A stretch of 64,000 nt of DNA from Alphaproteobacteria bacterium CG_4_9_14_3_um_filter_47_13 (lineage in GTDB: Bacteria > Pseudomonadota > Alphaproteobacteria > Micavibrionales > Micavibrionaceae): positions 35,096-99,095 of the forward strand of contig PFTR01000108.1 in the NCBI GenBank assembly GCA_002789675.1, written 5' to 3'. The notes below the pieces were generated by a model that worked only from the letters and a program-made list of their open reading frames with translations, did no database searches and was not told where the DNA came from. Positions 16,084 through 26,383 of the stretch are shown piece by piece. Position numbers and translations under genes: made by a program. Positions within the stretch are counted from its first letter, which is position 1, and each line of letters starts with the position of its first letter.

Positions 16084-18927
16084 ATGGGATTAAATGGCTT
16101 GGACTCGGCACTTTCCGGCCTTCGCGCTGCACAGCAGCAGCTCAATGTCATTGCCAATAATGTGTCCAACGTCAATACCGAAGGCTATACAAGGAAAATA
16201 TTGCCGCAGGCGGCTGTCTCGGTTGGCGGCGAAACAGCCGGCGTCCGCGCCAGCGCTCTCATTCGCAATGTTGACCTAAATCTGGAGCGGGATTTCTGGA
16301 CACAGGTCAGCACTGTCAATGCGCTCGAGATCAAATCAAAATATATGGATAGAATCCAGCAGTTTCACGGCCCGCCAAATCTTGAAATTTCTATTGCCGC
16401 TGAAGTGGCAGAATTACGCGATGTTTTTGCAGCACTTGCCGATAGTCCGGAGGATACTTTTTTACAACGGTCTGTTGTGGATCAGGCAAGCCTTGTTTCC
16501 GGTAAAATCAATAAGCTTGCCGCCCTGATTACAGAGATGCGCAATGATACGCAGGACGAGCTGGATACCTCCGTCATTAATGTCAATACGATGCTGGCAA
16601 ATATTTCCCAGCTCAACAGCCAGATTAAATTCAACAGCGCCAGCGGGAAAACAATTGCCGAGCTCTCGGATCAGCGCGATAATATTATCAAACAGCTTTC
16701 CGAAGAAATTGATATCAGCTTTTTCATGCGCGGCGATGGTGTCATGGTCGTCCAGACGGCAAATGGTGTACAGCTTGCCGATGAACGCCCTGAAACTTTA
16801 TATTATAATAGAACCCCTATCGGCCCTTCATCCTATTATCCCGATCCGAACAATCCTGTTGCCAACGGTATTTTTGTCGGCGGCAATCCCGCTAAAAATC
16901 CGGTTGCCATTGATATTACCCAAAGCGGGCTGGATGGTAAAATGGGCGCTCTTCTGGAATTGCGTGACGAAATTCTTCCGGCTCAGCAGGCGATGCTGGA
17001 CGAGCTTGCCCATAAATTAACCATGCGTTTTCAGCAGCAGGGGCTCACTCTTTTTACCGATAAAAACGGCAGAGTTCCCGCAAGCAGTACCGCGCAACTG
17101 ACAGGTGCTATCAATCTGACGGCGCTTGCCGGCGGTGGCTCTCTCGCGGCAGCCAGCGGCACAGCGCCCAATGACACCTTTACGATTACATTGAATGCCG
17201 GTGGAACGTCTCCGCAGCAACGGACACTCACCATCAATCTAACCGCCGCCGAAGCGGCCTTTCCGTTTCCGCCTGCGGCTGATGGCGCGGCCTCTCTGGT
17301 CAGTTATATTAACGCCCAGGTCGATACGCTTCCCGATGCCTTCAGCAATACCACTGCCTCTCTGAATGCAAGCGGCCAGCTTGCCATTTCCTCCAAATAC
17401 GATATCAGTATCAGTGCCAGTGGTGCCGGACAGATGGGAGATTTCGGGCTGACAGTAATTGGCCTGACCCGTGGTACAGAATATGCTGCGCCCAAAACAA
17501 ATCCTCTGACCCCTGTTCCCTATGTCGGTTATTCCTCTGAAATTCGTGTCAGTCAAATGGTCATTGACAATGACAGACTGGTACAGCAGGGAACTGTTCC
17601 GACTGATATCCCCGTGCAGAATGGTTCGAACGAAGTCATTCGCCGCGTCATCGAATCAGTTTTCGGGGATGTAAAATTTCAGGAGGCCATTGGAACTGTT
17701 GATTTACGTGCGATCGGTGTCGGCGGTACAACCATGCAGGACTGGCTCGGTATTTATTCGAAAAACACAGTGACCAGCACCCTTGATTTAACAGGTTACA
17801 GTGATGTCAGCGCCATCATTGCCGCCGGCGGCGACACATTCATCCCGCCATCAGGTCCGGTTCTTGACCAGTTTACTTTAACATTCGACGATCCGCGTAC
17901 CGGTCTTCCGGCGCAGACCTATTATCTTGATCTTGAAGAAATTCAGGCCAACTTTCCTATCGGCGGCGCCATCACCAATGCCGCCGACCAGATGGCTGCC
18001 GCTATTAATGCCTTGCCGCTTGCGGCCAGCGCCTTAAGCGATCCGTTACCGCCGGATGCCGGATTTAATGTGCAGGCCAGCGTCAACGCCTATGGCCAGC
18101 TTGTCATCCAGTCCCGCGCCAATATCACCCTTGATGCCAGCTTTCCGGCAGGAGATGATTTTGGTGTTCCTCCGGCTGATGGCGGGATGCGCGATACAGG
18201 ACTGGGATTTCTAGGACTGACAGCCGGAAATTTCACGACAACAGATCCTTATATTGACATCCAGATCGGCAATGATCTTCCGATCAGAATTACAATTGAA
18301 CCGGGTGATGACGAAACGGACTTATATACAAAATTGAATAAGGTTCTTCCGGGAGGACCCGGTGTTCCCGGCCTTGCCGTTGATGATGACCTGACCAATC
18401 TGGCAGGAGGAGGCACATTAATACTCCAGCCCGGAGATGATCCGAGCGATCCGCGTTTTGGCGGCGATATTAAAATTTTTGGCAGTCTCTTTGTATCCGA
18501 AGGTGGCGCCAATGGAACACTGGCGGGAACAAGTATTATTGCTGCCCTGTTTGGTACCGAAAATCCGGTGCGCAATGTACCGCACGAAATTTCAACCGGA
18601 ACCGGTTCTTATGAATCCTTCCGTCGCCAGCGCCTTGGTCCGAATGCTGCCATCAGTACAGGCATTATCAGCTCGACAAATCTGATTGATTTTGCCCAGA
18701 AAATGGTTAACGGCCAAAGTGCAGAAACAATTGCCATCGACCGACAAAAAACCGATGAAACAGCTTTTCGTGATTTATTACAGCGCCGGTTGCTGGATGA
18801 ATCAGGTGTCAATCTGGATGAAGAGCTTGCAAATCTGATTGTTATTCAAACGGCCTTTGCTGCTGCCGCACGCGTGATCAGCGCGATTGACGAAGAATTT
18901 CAGGAACTGTTGAATGCCATTCGATAG
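16084..18927 (+). CDS. flgK: Flagellar hook-associated protein 1 (FlgK), enlarged
   Basis: N-terminus GLDSALSGLRAAQQQLNVIANNVSNVNTEGYTRK; C-terminus NLDEELANLIVIQTAFAAAARVISAIDEEFQELLNAIR. Confidence 0.92.
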   Translation: MGLNGLDSALSGLRAAQQQLNVIANNVSNVNTEGYTRKILPQAAVSVGGETAGVRASALIRNVDLNLERDFWTQVSTVNALEIKSKYMDRIQQFHGPPNLEISIAAEVAELRDVFAALADSPEDTFLQRSVVDQASLVSGKINKLAALITEMRNDTQDELDTSVINVNTMLANISQLNSQIKFNSASGKTIAELSDQRDNIIKQLSEEIDISFFMRGDGVMVVQTANGVQLADERPETLYYNRTPIGPSSYYPDPNNPVANGIFVGGNPAKNPVAIDITQSGLDGKMGALLELRDEILPAQQAMLDELAHKLTMRFQQQGLTLFTDKNGRVPASSTAQLTGAINLTALAGGGSLAAASGTAPNDTFTITLNAGGTSPQQRTLTINLTAAEAAFPFPPAADGAASLVSYINAQVDTLPDAFSNTTASLNASGQLAISSKYDISISASGAGQMGDFGLTVIGLTRGTEYAAPKTNPLTPVPYVGYSSEIRVSQMVIDNDRLVQQGTVPTDIPVQNGSNEVIRRVIESVFGDVKFQEAIGTVDLRAIGVGGTTMQDWLGIYSKNTVTSTLDLTGYSDVSAIIAAGGDTFIPPSGPVLDQFTLTFDDPRTGLPAQTYYLDLEEIQANFPIGGAITNAADQMAAAINALPLAASALSDPLPPDAGFNVQASVNAYGQLVIQSRANITLDASFPAGDDFGVPPADGGMRDTGLGFLGLTAGNFTTTDPYIDIQIGNDLPIRITIEPGDDETDLYTKLNKVLPGGPGVPGLAVDDDLTNLAGGGTLILQPGDDPSDPRFGGDIKIFGSLFVSEGGANGTLAGTSIIAALFGTENPVRNVPHEISTGTGSYESFRRQRLGPNAAISTGIISSTNLIDFAQKMVNGQSAETIAIDRQKTDETAFRDLLQRRLLDESGVNLDEELANLIVIQTAFAAAARVISAIDEEFQELLNAIR

Positions 18928-18944
18928 AATAGGGAGATAAAGAT

Positions 18945-20021
18945 ATGACACTTGTATCAACACTCGGGCAATCTCTGGATCAGGTCGAGCGCCTTAAAGT
19001 AATGCAGCTTCAGCTCGCTTCACTCCAGACCCAAATCGCCACCGGCAAAAAGACCCAGCTTTTCAAAGGGCTGGGCACAGATGTCATTGCCTCGGAACGG
19101 GCACGGGAAGGTATCAGTAGACTTGATAATTATATCAATAATATTGATATTGTTGACCGTCGCCTCAAACTGATGATCGGGGCGATGAACGAAATGAAGA
19201 ATCAGGCCGAAAGTGTCCTGAACGCTATTGAAATTCAAACCCAGCAGGGAGAATACGAGATCGGCGCTGTCAGCAATCTGGCACGTAATACAGCCAGTTT
19301 TCTTCGGGATCTGGTCAATACAAAAGATGGTGACCGTTATTTATTTGGCGGTTCGGAAACAACAACAGCCCCTCTTTCCAACACAGGAACAATGCAGACC
19401 TATATGGTGACACAACTTACCAGCTGGACAAATGCAGCCATTGATACAGACCAGCTTGTCAGCAGTTATAATGACAGAATGGCACTCACCGATACCATTA
19501 TCGGTTATTCCGCACCGCTGAGCAGCGGAACAGCTAAAAATGTTTATGTCCGTGTCGAGAATATGACCGAAATAGATTATACGGTGTATGCCAACTCCGG
19601 CGGTATGCGCGATATTATTACCGGCGTGAATATGATGGCACAAATTGATCAGGTGCTTGACAAGGTCACACTTGAATCCGGCGATCCTGTCGGAACAGTG
19701 ACAGCACCCGGCGCTACAAAACAGGAGCAGAATGATAATTTCTACCAGTTTTTCAATGATATGGCCGCCATGCTGAACCGGGCTCTTGATTCCATGGACA
19801 GCGAACTTTACGCCCTCAGCCAGAGTCAGGCACAGATTTCAAAAATAAAGGAAAGTCATAAACTTGATAAAAATATTTTCGCGGATATTATCAATCAGGT
19901 CGAGGATGCCGATATGAACGAGGTTGCGGTAAAGCTGAATTCCCTGCAAATCCAGCTTGAAGCCTCCTACCGCGTTACGGCAAGCATTTCAAGCCTGAGT
20001 CTTGTAAACTTTCTTGGCTAG
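18945..20021 (+). CDS. flgL: Flagellar hook-associated protein 3 (FlgL)
   Basis: Immediately downstream of flgK; flagellin-like N-terminus SLDQVERLKVMQLQLASLQTQIATGKKTQ...DRYLFGGSET and C-terminal coiled coil. Confidence 0.85.
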   Translation: MTLVSTLGQSLDQVERLKVMQLQLASLQTQIATGKKTQLFKGLGTDVIASERAREGISRLDNYINNIDIVDRRLKLMIGAMNEMKNQAESVLNAIEIQTQQGEYEIGAVSNLARNTASFLRDLVNTKDGDRYLFGGSETTTAPLSNTGTMQTYMVTQLTSWTNAAIDTDQLVSSYNDRMALTDTIIGYSAPLSSGTAKNVYVRVENMTEIDYTVYANSGGMRDIITGVNMMAQIDQVLDKVTLESGDPVGTVTAPGATKQEQNDNFYQFFNDMAAMLNRALDSMDSELYALSQSQAQISKIKESHKLDKNIFADIINQVEDADMNEVAVKLNSLQIQLEASYRVTASISSLSLVNFLG

Positions 20022-20062
20022 AGAACCGCAAACTCCGGGTTAAATGCGCAATGAGGAATTCT

Positions 20063-21226
20063 CTAATTACTACCGCTGGTGCTTGAGGCCAGCATCAGAT
20101 ACCAGCGGCGGTCAATATGTCCCTGTTCAAAAGCAAGACGGGCAGATTGCGCCATTGTCTGGCCATAGTTGGGAATGGCTCTTTGGATATGCGGCCCCCA
20201 TTCCTTGAAATCCATATCGAGAAGTTTTTCACGGACATCTTCGGGAAACACCATCCATTCACGAATTCCCATCCGCCCCCCGCTGATTTTTGGTACAAGA
20301 GACTGGGTCACAATCATACGGATCGTTTCCATCAGGGCATAAGCGCGCTCACCTCTTTCGTCGGATTCAAATGTCGAAATCATTCTTTGCACTGTCGCGG
20401 AGACACCGATTGTATGGGTCGTTGTATAAACCATATGGCCGGTCTGGGATGCCTCAATGGCAGCAGAAATCGTTTCACGATCTCGCGCCTCGCCGACAAG
20501 AATGACTTCCGGTTTCCGGCGCAGGGCATTCCGGACGCCATGAGCAAAATCCGGCAAATGCCTTGGAATTTCGGTCTGTGCCACCAGAGAACGGGGACTG
20601 TCAATGGTATCATAAACATATTCGATCGGTGCTTCGTATGTCAGCATTTTACCGCAGCCATGTGGCCGCTCCAGAATCATCCGGCAGCCGGAAGCCAGCA
20701 ATGTTGTTTTCCCCGAACCTGTCGGACCTGTAATAATGACCATGCCCTGACGCGGTGCCCAGTGATCAATAATATGATCTTCAATATTCAGATCTTTCAT
20801 GGTTGGTGGCTCGTTCGGCAACGACCTCATCGTCACCTGTGCGGCATCACGCCCCCGGGAGAGAATGGCGGTAATATTCACCCTGAAACGGAAGCGTGTA
20901 TAACGGTCAGGTCGTACCTCATAAGACAGATCAAGATCCTTCCCCGCAGCAAGACGGGCTTGCGCTTCAGGGCCATATATCTTGGTCAGGATTGTCGCCA
21001 TATCGGCAGCATCCAGAATTCGATAAGTTGCCGGATAAAGAGTGCCATCAATTTCCTGATAGGCCGGACGATCGGACTGGAATGTAATATCCGATGCCCC
21101 GCGTTTCACCGCCCATAACAAAAAAGGATCAACAGACCCCTCTGTAAATCGGGGCGGTTCATCAGGCCAGGTCAGGGATTTGTTTTCTTTGCCTTTAATA
21201 AGGCTTATCGGCTTGCGGGCTGCCAT
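20063..21226 (-). CDS. dotB: Dot/Icm type IVB secretion ATPase DotB
   Basis: VirB11/PilT-type ATPase: VIITGPTGSGKTTLLASG, EAPIEYVYD, EVILVGEARDRETISAAIEASQTGHMVYTTTHT; in operon with dotC and dotD. Confidence 0.9.
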   Translation of the reverse strand: MAARKPISLIKGKENKSLTWPDEPPRFTEGSVDPFLLWAVKRGASDITFQSDRPAYQEIDGTLYPATYRILDAADMATILTKIYGPEAQARLAAGKDLDLSYEVRPDRYTRFRFRVNITAILSRGRDAAQVTMRSLPNEPPTMKDLNIEDHIIDHWAPRQGMVIITGPTGSGKTTLLASGCRMILERPHGCGKMLTYEAPIEYVYDTIDSPRSLVAQTEIPRHLPDFAHGVRNALRRKPEVILVGEARDRETISAAIEASQTGHMVYTTTHTIGVSATVQRMISTFESDERGERAYALMETIRMIVTQSLVPKISGGRMGIREWMVFPEDVREKLLDMDFKEWGPHIQRAIPNYGQTMAQSARLAFEQGHIDRRWYLMLASSTSGSN

Positions 21227-22041
21227 GATTCTGTCCCTGGAATAAGTTCCGGCTTTCCTGTTATTTCTACAGCACGATCACCGACCAGCATTTTATCGCC
21301 GCCTCCGGTAACACCACGATCCACTTGCAGCGCATAAGGGGGCGACACCATGCCCTGCGCGAGCAACATCCGGTAACGAACCATGCCCTGATAATGGGCG
21401 GTTAGCTGATTTAGATCCTGCTCAAAAATTTCATTGGCCTGATTAACACCTTTTTCCCAGCCTTCATGAATCCACTCGATCCAGCGCGCCCGTTCTTCCT
21501 CGTTATTGGGTCGTAAAATATCGGGCGGTGGCATCACATTGCCCCACTCTCTTTCCAGATAATTACGCCAGCTGCGGCTGGTACTGACAATCCGGGCATT
21601 CCGGTTTATATTATAGACACGGTCGGCCACAGCGGCTTCCTGTCCACTGCCGCTGATAATCATGGAATTAATTGTTTCCGATATAATTGGCGGCTCTATA
21701 AGAAGTCCGGAGGGGGCTGGAATCAGAAGCTGACGAAAATCAAAGACCTTGTCCATATAAACGCCGTGAGCTTCGAGGTCACGTTTGATATGAAAGGTTC
21801 TCCATGCCAGTCCACCGCGTGCGCCGTACGACAGAGCCGCTTCGCGCACGGCTTCCAGCCGGATATCAAAAGGAAGACCGGCATCGGCTTCGACAATAAC
21901 ATGCAGCTTGGGAATATTTTCAAGCTCATGAATATCGGGAGGAGAGGCCATGTCCGCTTCCATTGCCGCAAAAGCAGCATTCTGCGCCAGAACAAAGCCT
22001 ACACAAAAAGTCAGGAAAAAAATGCGGAGAATAAGGGTCAA
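21205..22041 (-). CDS. dotC: Dot/Icm outer-membrane complex protein DotC
   Basis: RLEAVREAALSYGARGGLAWRTFHI, FDFRQLLIPAPSGLLIEPPIISE, EWIHEGWEKGVNQANEIFEQDLNQLTAHYQGMVRYRMLLAQGMVSPPY typical of DotC. Confidence 0.87.
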   Translation of the reverse strand: MTLILRIFFLTFCVGFVLAQNAAFAAMEADMASPPDIHELENIPKLHVIVEADAGLPFDIRLEAVREAALSYGARGGLAWRTFHIKRDLEAHGVYMDKVFDFRQLLIPAPSGLLIEPPIISETINSMIISGSGQEAAVADRVYNINRNARIVSTSRSWRNYLEREWGNVMPPPDILRPNNEEERARWIEWIHEGWEKGVNQANEIFEQDLNQLTAHYQGMVRYRMLLAQGMVSPPYALQVDRGVTGGGDKMLVGDRAVEITGKPELIPGTESWQPASR

Positions 22042-22042
22042 T

Positions 22043-22552
22043 TTACCCCCCTATTCCTGTATTCGGTGCATAATGAATTTCGACAATGCGACGATTGCCA
22101 TCAACCCGGACATCGCCCCTGACACCAAGCTGCAACCCGAGACTGCGCAGGACATCAATAACAGGCATATTCTCGGCATTCACAGAAACAACCAGAGGCA
22201 CCGGCGGTGATGTTCCGATTGTCTGGAACGCATATCCTGCACGCGCCGCCAGCTTTTCAGCAACAGGCTCGACAGACCCGACCCAGTTCAAGGTGATCGC
22301 ACGGCGTAATTCTGCCGGCGCATTTTCTATTGGCGCGACAGAGATTTCCGGTGAGCGTGCCTGTTCAACCGCAGCCAGCGTTTCCAGCGCAACAGAAGCC
22401 CGGTCAGCCGCATCTGCAAGCATCATGGAGACCTTATCAGGAGCAGCCACAAGATTAGGATGATCTCCCCGTAACGGTTTCCCCGAAGAACATGCGGCGA
22501 GACCCAGAATCAATAATCCCGTACTTCCATATTTTACCAGTCTGGCAATCAT
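22043..22552 (-). CDS. dotD: Dot/Icm outer-membrane lipoprotein DotD
   Basis: Lipobox LGLAAC; secretin N0-like C-terminal half (RRAITLNWVGSVEPVAEKLAARAGYAF...); first gene of the dotDCB order. Confidence 0.82.
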   Translation of the reverse strand: MIARLVKYGSTGLLILGLAACSSGKPLRGDHPNLVAAPDKVSMMLADAADRASVALETLAAVEQARSPEISVAPIENAPAELRRAITLNWVGSVEPVAEKLAARAGYAFQTIGTSPPVPLVVSVNAENMPVIDVLRSLGLQLGVRGDVRVDGNRRIVEIHYAPNTGIGG

Positions 22553-22744
22553 CGAATCTAACCTGATTATTTTATTAATTTATAAAAAGAAGTTCATTAC
22601 TCTGTATATCAAACTATAACCTCTGATAAAAGAGAACAAGCTGTCTTTTCCTATATTGTGCATATATCACCAGAGTTATTCACATGATATAAGAGTCTGC
22701 AATAAATTTCGGGAAAATAAAAAAGATTATTTTCTTTAATATCG

Positions 22745-24910
22745 TCATCGTCCCCGTGCCCGCTCTACCGTTGCAATTTGAGGTGTGGCACGCAAAGCCG
22801 CAATTATATTGTTCAGATGCCGGGTATCATTCACATAAATATCAATCATCATATCCCAGAAATCAAGATTACGACTGGTGATTTTAAGGTTTGTAATATT
22901 GCCGCCATTGCCGCCGATCACGGTTGACAGCGTTCCCAGCGCCCCCGGCTCGTTAGAAATCACCACCTCAAGCCGCCCAACGTGCGCTTCCGGGGCGTTC
23001 GGGCCTTCGTCCCACGAAACATCCAGCCAGCGCTCCGGCGTATCGGAAAAGTTTTCCAGCGTATCACAGTCAATCGTATGAATTGTAACCCCTTTTCCTG
23101 TTGTTACAATACCGACAATCCTGTCGCCGGGAAGCGGGTGGCAGCAACGTGCAAAATGCATCGCCATTCCCGCAATCAAACCCTTGATCGGCAAAGGTTT
23201 TCCAGAATTTGGGCGGTGGGTGCGGGTCGTCTGTTCGCCTTCCACCAGACCAGACGGCTTTTTGGCAATTTCGGCTTTATGCCCCGGAAAAATAGCCTTG
23301 AACACATCACGCGCCACAATATTTCCCGATCCGATTCCGGCAAAAATATCCTCGGCATTCTCCGCATGAAACTGATTACTTATGGCATTCACAGCCTTTT
23401 CTGTGAATTGATAGCCTTCCTGCTGGAATATTTTTTCCAGCATGGCCTTGCCCAGTACAATATATTCGCCGCGCTGTTGCTGCCTGATATAACGGCGGAT
23501 ATGGGATCTCGCCTTTCCGGTTGCAACAAAGCGCTCCCATGTTGGTGAAGGGGTCTGGTTTTTAGAGGTAATAATTTCAACCTGATCCCCGTTGGAAAGA
23601 CGGGAATTTAAAGGCGCAATCCGGCCATTGATCTTGGCGCCAACACATTTGTCCCCGACAGCCGAATGCACGGCATAGGCAAAATCAATCGGTGTGGCGC
23701 CGCTCGGAAGCTCGATCAAATCCCCTTTGGGAGAGAAAACATAGACCTGATCCTGAAACAGTTCCATCTTGGTATTTTCAAGAAATTCTTCAGGCCTTGC
23801 TTCCTGCTCGATAATATCAAGAAGCTCGCGCATCCAGCGATATTGCCGGATATCTTTCATTTCCTTCTTCTTCCGGCCTTCCTTGTAGCCCCAGTGTGCC
23901 GCCACACCCAGATCGGCCTCCTCATTCATGTCTTCTGTCCGGATCTGGATTTCGATTCTCTGGTTTTCAGGGCCTATGACAGTGGTATGAATCGAGCGAT
24001 AACCGTTTGGTTTTGGCGTAGAAATATAATCCTTGAAACGACCCGGCACAGTCGGGTAATGGCTATGGATAATCCCCAGCGCATGATAGCATTTCTCGAC
24101 ATCGGAAACGATAATACGAAACGCCATAATATCGGAAAGCTGTTCGAACGAGACATTCTTGCGCTGCATCTTGCGCCAGATTGAATAACGGGTTTTCTCG
24201 CGTCCCAGTACCGTCGCCGGAACACCCGCTTCCTTGAGATTCTGTGTCAGCAGTACAATAATATTCTTGACGATTTCGCCGCCTTCCTTACGCAAAAAAG
24301 ACAGACGGTTGGCAATGCTTTCCCGTGCTTCGGGATTCAAATGACCAAATGCAAGATCCTCGAGCTCTTCCTTGATTTTATGCAGGCCAATTCGTTCTGC
24401 CAAAGGCACATAAATTTCAATGGTTTCCCGGGCAATCCTCCGGCGCTTTTCCGGTTTGTCGATATGATGGAGCGTCTGCATATTATGCAGACGATCGGCA
24501 AGCTTCACCAGAAGAACGCGGATATCCTCGGACATGGCCAGAACAAGTTTCCGGAAATTTTCGGCCTGCTTGCCTTCTACGGTCTGGCTTTCTATCCGTG
24601 TTAATTTGGACACGCCATTGACCAGTGTTGCGACTTCTTCACTAAAGTTCTTTTTCAGATCATCAAATGTTGTTTCGGTGTCCTCCAGTGTATCGTGGAG
24701 AATCGCCGTCAGGATCGTGGCTGTGTCCATATGCATATCCGCCAGAATAGCCGCAACCTCGACAGGGTGTGTATAATAAGGCTCGCCCGAGGCTCTGGCC
24801 TGATCGCCATGCATGTTTTTGGCGTAATTATAGGCACGCTCTACAAGATCCGGATCAACACCAGAATTATAGGATTTTATCTGTTTTATAAGATCTGCTG
24901 CTTCAATCAT
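22745..24910 (-). CDS. rsh: RelA/SpoT homologue, bifunctional (p)ppGpp synthetase/hydrolase
   Basis: HD domain (ILTAILHDTLEDTETT), synthetase (PNGYRSIHTTVIGP...EIQIRTEDMNEEADLGVAAHW), TGS and ACT domains. Confidence 0.95.
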   Translation of the reverse strand: MIEAADLIKQIKSYNSGVDPDLVERAYNYAKNMHGDQARASGEPYYTHPVEVAAILADMHMDTATILTAILHDTLEDTETTFDDLKKNFSEEVATLVNGVSKLTRIESQTVEGKQAENFRKLVLAMSEDIRVLLVKLADRLHNMQTLHHIDKPEKRRRIARETIEIYVPLAERIGLHKIKEELEDLAFGHLNPEARESIANRLSFLRKEGGEIVKNIIVLLTQNLKEAGVPATVLGREKTRYSIWRKMQRKNVSFEQLSDIMAFRIIVSDVEKCYHALGIIHSHYPTVPGRFKDYISTPKPNGYRSIHTTVIGPENQRIEIQIRTEDMNEEADLGVAAHWGYKEGRKKKEMKDIRQYRWMRELLDIIEQEARPEEFLENTKMELFQDQVYVFSPKGDLIELPSGATPIDFAYAVHSAVGDKCVGAKINGRIAPLNSRLSNGDQVEIITSKNQTPSPTWERFVATGKARSHIRRYIRQQQRGEYIVLGKAMLEKIFQQEGYQFTEKAVNAISNQFHAENAEDIFAGIGSGNIVARDVFKAIFPGHKAEIAKKPSGLVEGEQTTRTHRPNSGKPLPIKGLIAGMAMHFARCCHPLPGDRIVGIVTTGKGVTIHTIDCDTLENFSDTPERWLDVSWDEGPNAPEAHVGRLEVVISNEPGALGTLSTVIGGNGGNITNLKITSRNLDFWDMMIDIYVNDTRHLNNIIAALRATPQIATVERARGR

Positions 24911-25026
24911 GATGTTTTGCTGTATTCTGTTTCAAGCTATGCATATTATCTGCATAAAGCAGCAAATCATATAAAAAAGGAGTTTTTTGCCAGAGTAAAT
25001 GCTTCCGAACCTGAACGCTGGAATCC

Positions 25027-26343
25027 CTATATGTTATTTTCAAGAAATTTAATGGCATCATTAACAGGAATGGGTTTGCTAAACAAATAACCTTGTCCCA
25101 TATCGCACTGGAGACTTTTCAGAGTGATAATATCCTCTTCCCGTTCTATCCCCTCGGCAACAATATTGAGCTTGAAATTCTTTGCCAGCGCTACAATAGC
25201 ACGGACAATATCCAGACTGCGTTTGCTGTCATGAAGCTGCATGACAAATGTCCGGTCAATTTTTAAATCATCAATACTAAATTTATGAAGATATCCCAGC
25301 GATGAATAGCCTGTACCAAAATCATCAAGAGAAATTGTCATGCCCAGCGCTTTCAAGCCTTGCAGCACTTTCTCGGCCTGATCGGGGTCACCGATCAGCG
25401 CACTTTCCGTGATTTCAAGCTTGATATGACCGGGATCAACACCGCTATCCGTGATTGTCCGGCGGACGACATTGACGATATCGACCGTTTCAAAATTAAT
25501 ACCGGACAGATTGACGCTGATAAACACATTTTCCGCACCCTTGATCGCGTGGAGCACGGGCAGAATTTCGCAAGCTTTTTCCAGCATCATCCGGTCAAGA
25601 TGCTGGATCACGCCTGTCCGTTCGGCAACGGGAATAAAATCATCAGGGAAGACCAGACCCTGATCAGGGTGCTGCCACCGGATCAGGGCTTCAAATCCTG
25701 TCACATGGCGTGTCGATAAATCAAGAATAGGCTGTAAAAACGGTATAAACTGCTTTTTTTCAAGCCCTGCCCGCAGCTCCTGTTCGAGCTTCATTTCTTT
25801 CAGCGCAATCTGCCGCTGCTTGTCCGTATTCCGCAGACGGAATGTTTCTTCCGGCACATTTTCATGTTTGCTCAATTTTTTGACAAAATTTCCAATATCC
25901 TGCTTTAAAGACTCCGGCATATGGATGCGGGTGATACGATATCGCTCGATCAGCAGGGAAATCAGAAGAGAGACAATAGGATCAAGTCCGTTCATACGCT
26001 CGTGCAGGGAGTCGCGGGGAATCACAAAAATCTCGCATTGCGTCATTGTAATGGCTGTCGCTGTGCGGGGCGTGTTGTCAACCAGTGCCATTTCCCCGAA
26101 AATCTCTCCTTCAGAGATCACACAGAGCCTTTTATCCTCGCCGCCCTCGTCATTGCCGATAATTTCAACGTCACCCCTGTCAATCAAATAAGCACACTGG
26201 CGGGTTTCACCTTTACAGAACAAAGTGGTTCCGACCGGAAAAACATAACGCCGGATTACTCCGGCGCTCTGCCGCGCCAGAACAGCATCCTGAGAGCCGT
26301 TATTGTCGAATTTATACTTTGAAATTTCCTGTTTATTCTTCAT
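25027..26343 (-). CDS. Cyclic-nucleotide-binding (Crp-like) domain + EAL c-di-GMP phosphodiesterase
   Basis: N-terminal cNMP-type GEIFGEMALVDNTPRTATA; C-terminal EAL signatures GFEALIRWQHP, DDFGTGYSSLGYLHKF, KIDRTFV, AEGIE. Confidence 0.9.
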   Translation of the reverse strand: MKNKQEISKYKFDNNGSQDAVLARQSAGVIRRYVFPVGTTLFCKGETRQCAYLIDRGDVEIIGNDEGGEDKRLCVISEGEIFGEMALVDNTPRTATAITMTQCEIFVIPRDSLHERMNGLDPIVSLLISLLIERYRITRIHMPESLKQDIGNFVKKLSKHENVPEETFRLRNTDKQRQIALKEMKLEQELRAGLEKKQFIPFLQPILDLSTRHVTGFEALIRWQHPDQGLVFPDDFIPVAERTGVIQHLDRMMLEKACEILPVLHAIKGAENVFISVNLSGINFETVDIVNVVRRTITDSGVDPGHIKLEITESALIGDPDQAEKVLQGLKALGMTISLDDFGTGYSSLGYLHKFSIDDLKIDRTFVMQLHDSKRSLDIVRAIVALAKNFKLNIVAEGIEREEDIITLKSLQCDMGQGYLFSKPIPVNDAIKFLENNI

Positions 26344-26383
26344 AAAATAACATCAAATCAAATATTTAATAATATCCCTACTA

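Noticed and set aside
20117-21118. 333-aa plus-strand ORF antisense to dotB
   Set aside because: Lies entirely opposite a clear DotB gene; low-complexity His/Arg/Cys-rich translation typical of antisense shadow ORFs.
22982-23548. 188-aa plus-strand ORF antisense to rsh
   Set aside because: Fully inside the well-supported RelA/SpoT homologue on the opposite strand; no domain signature.
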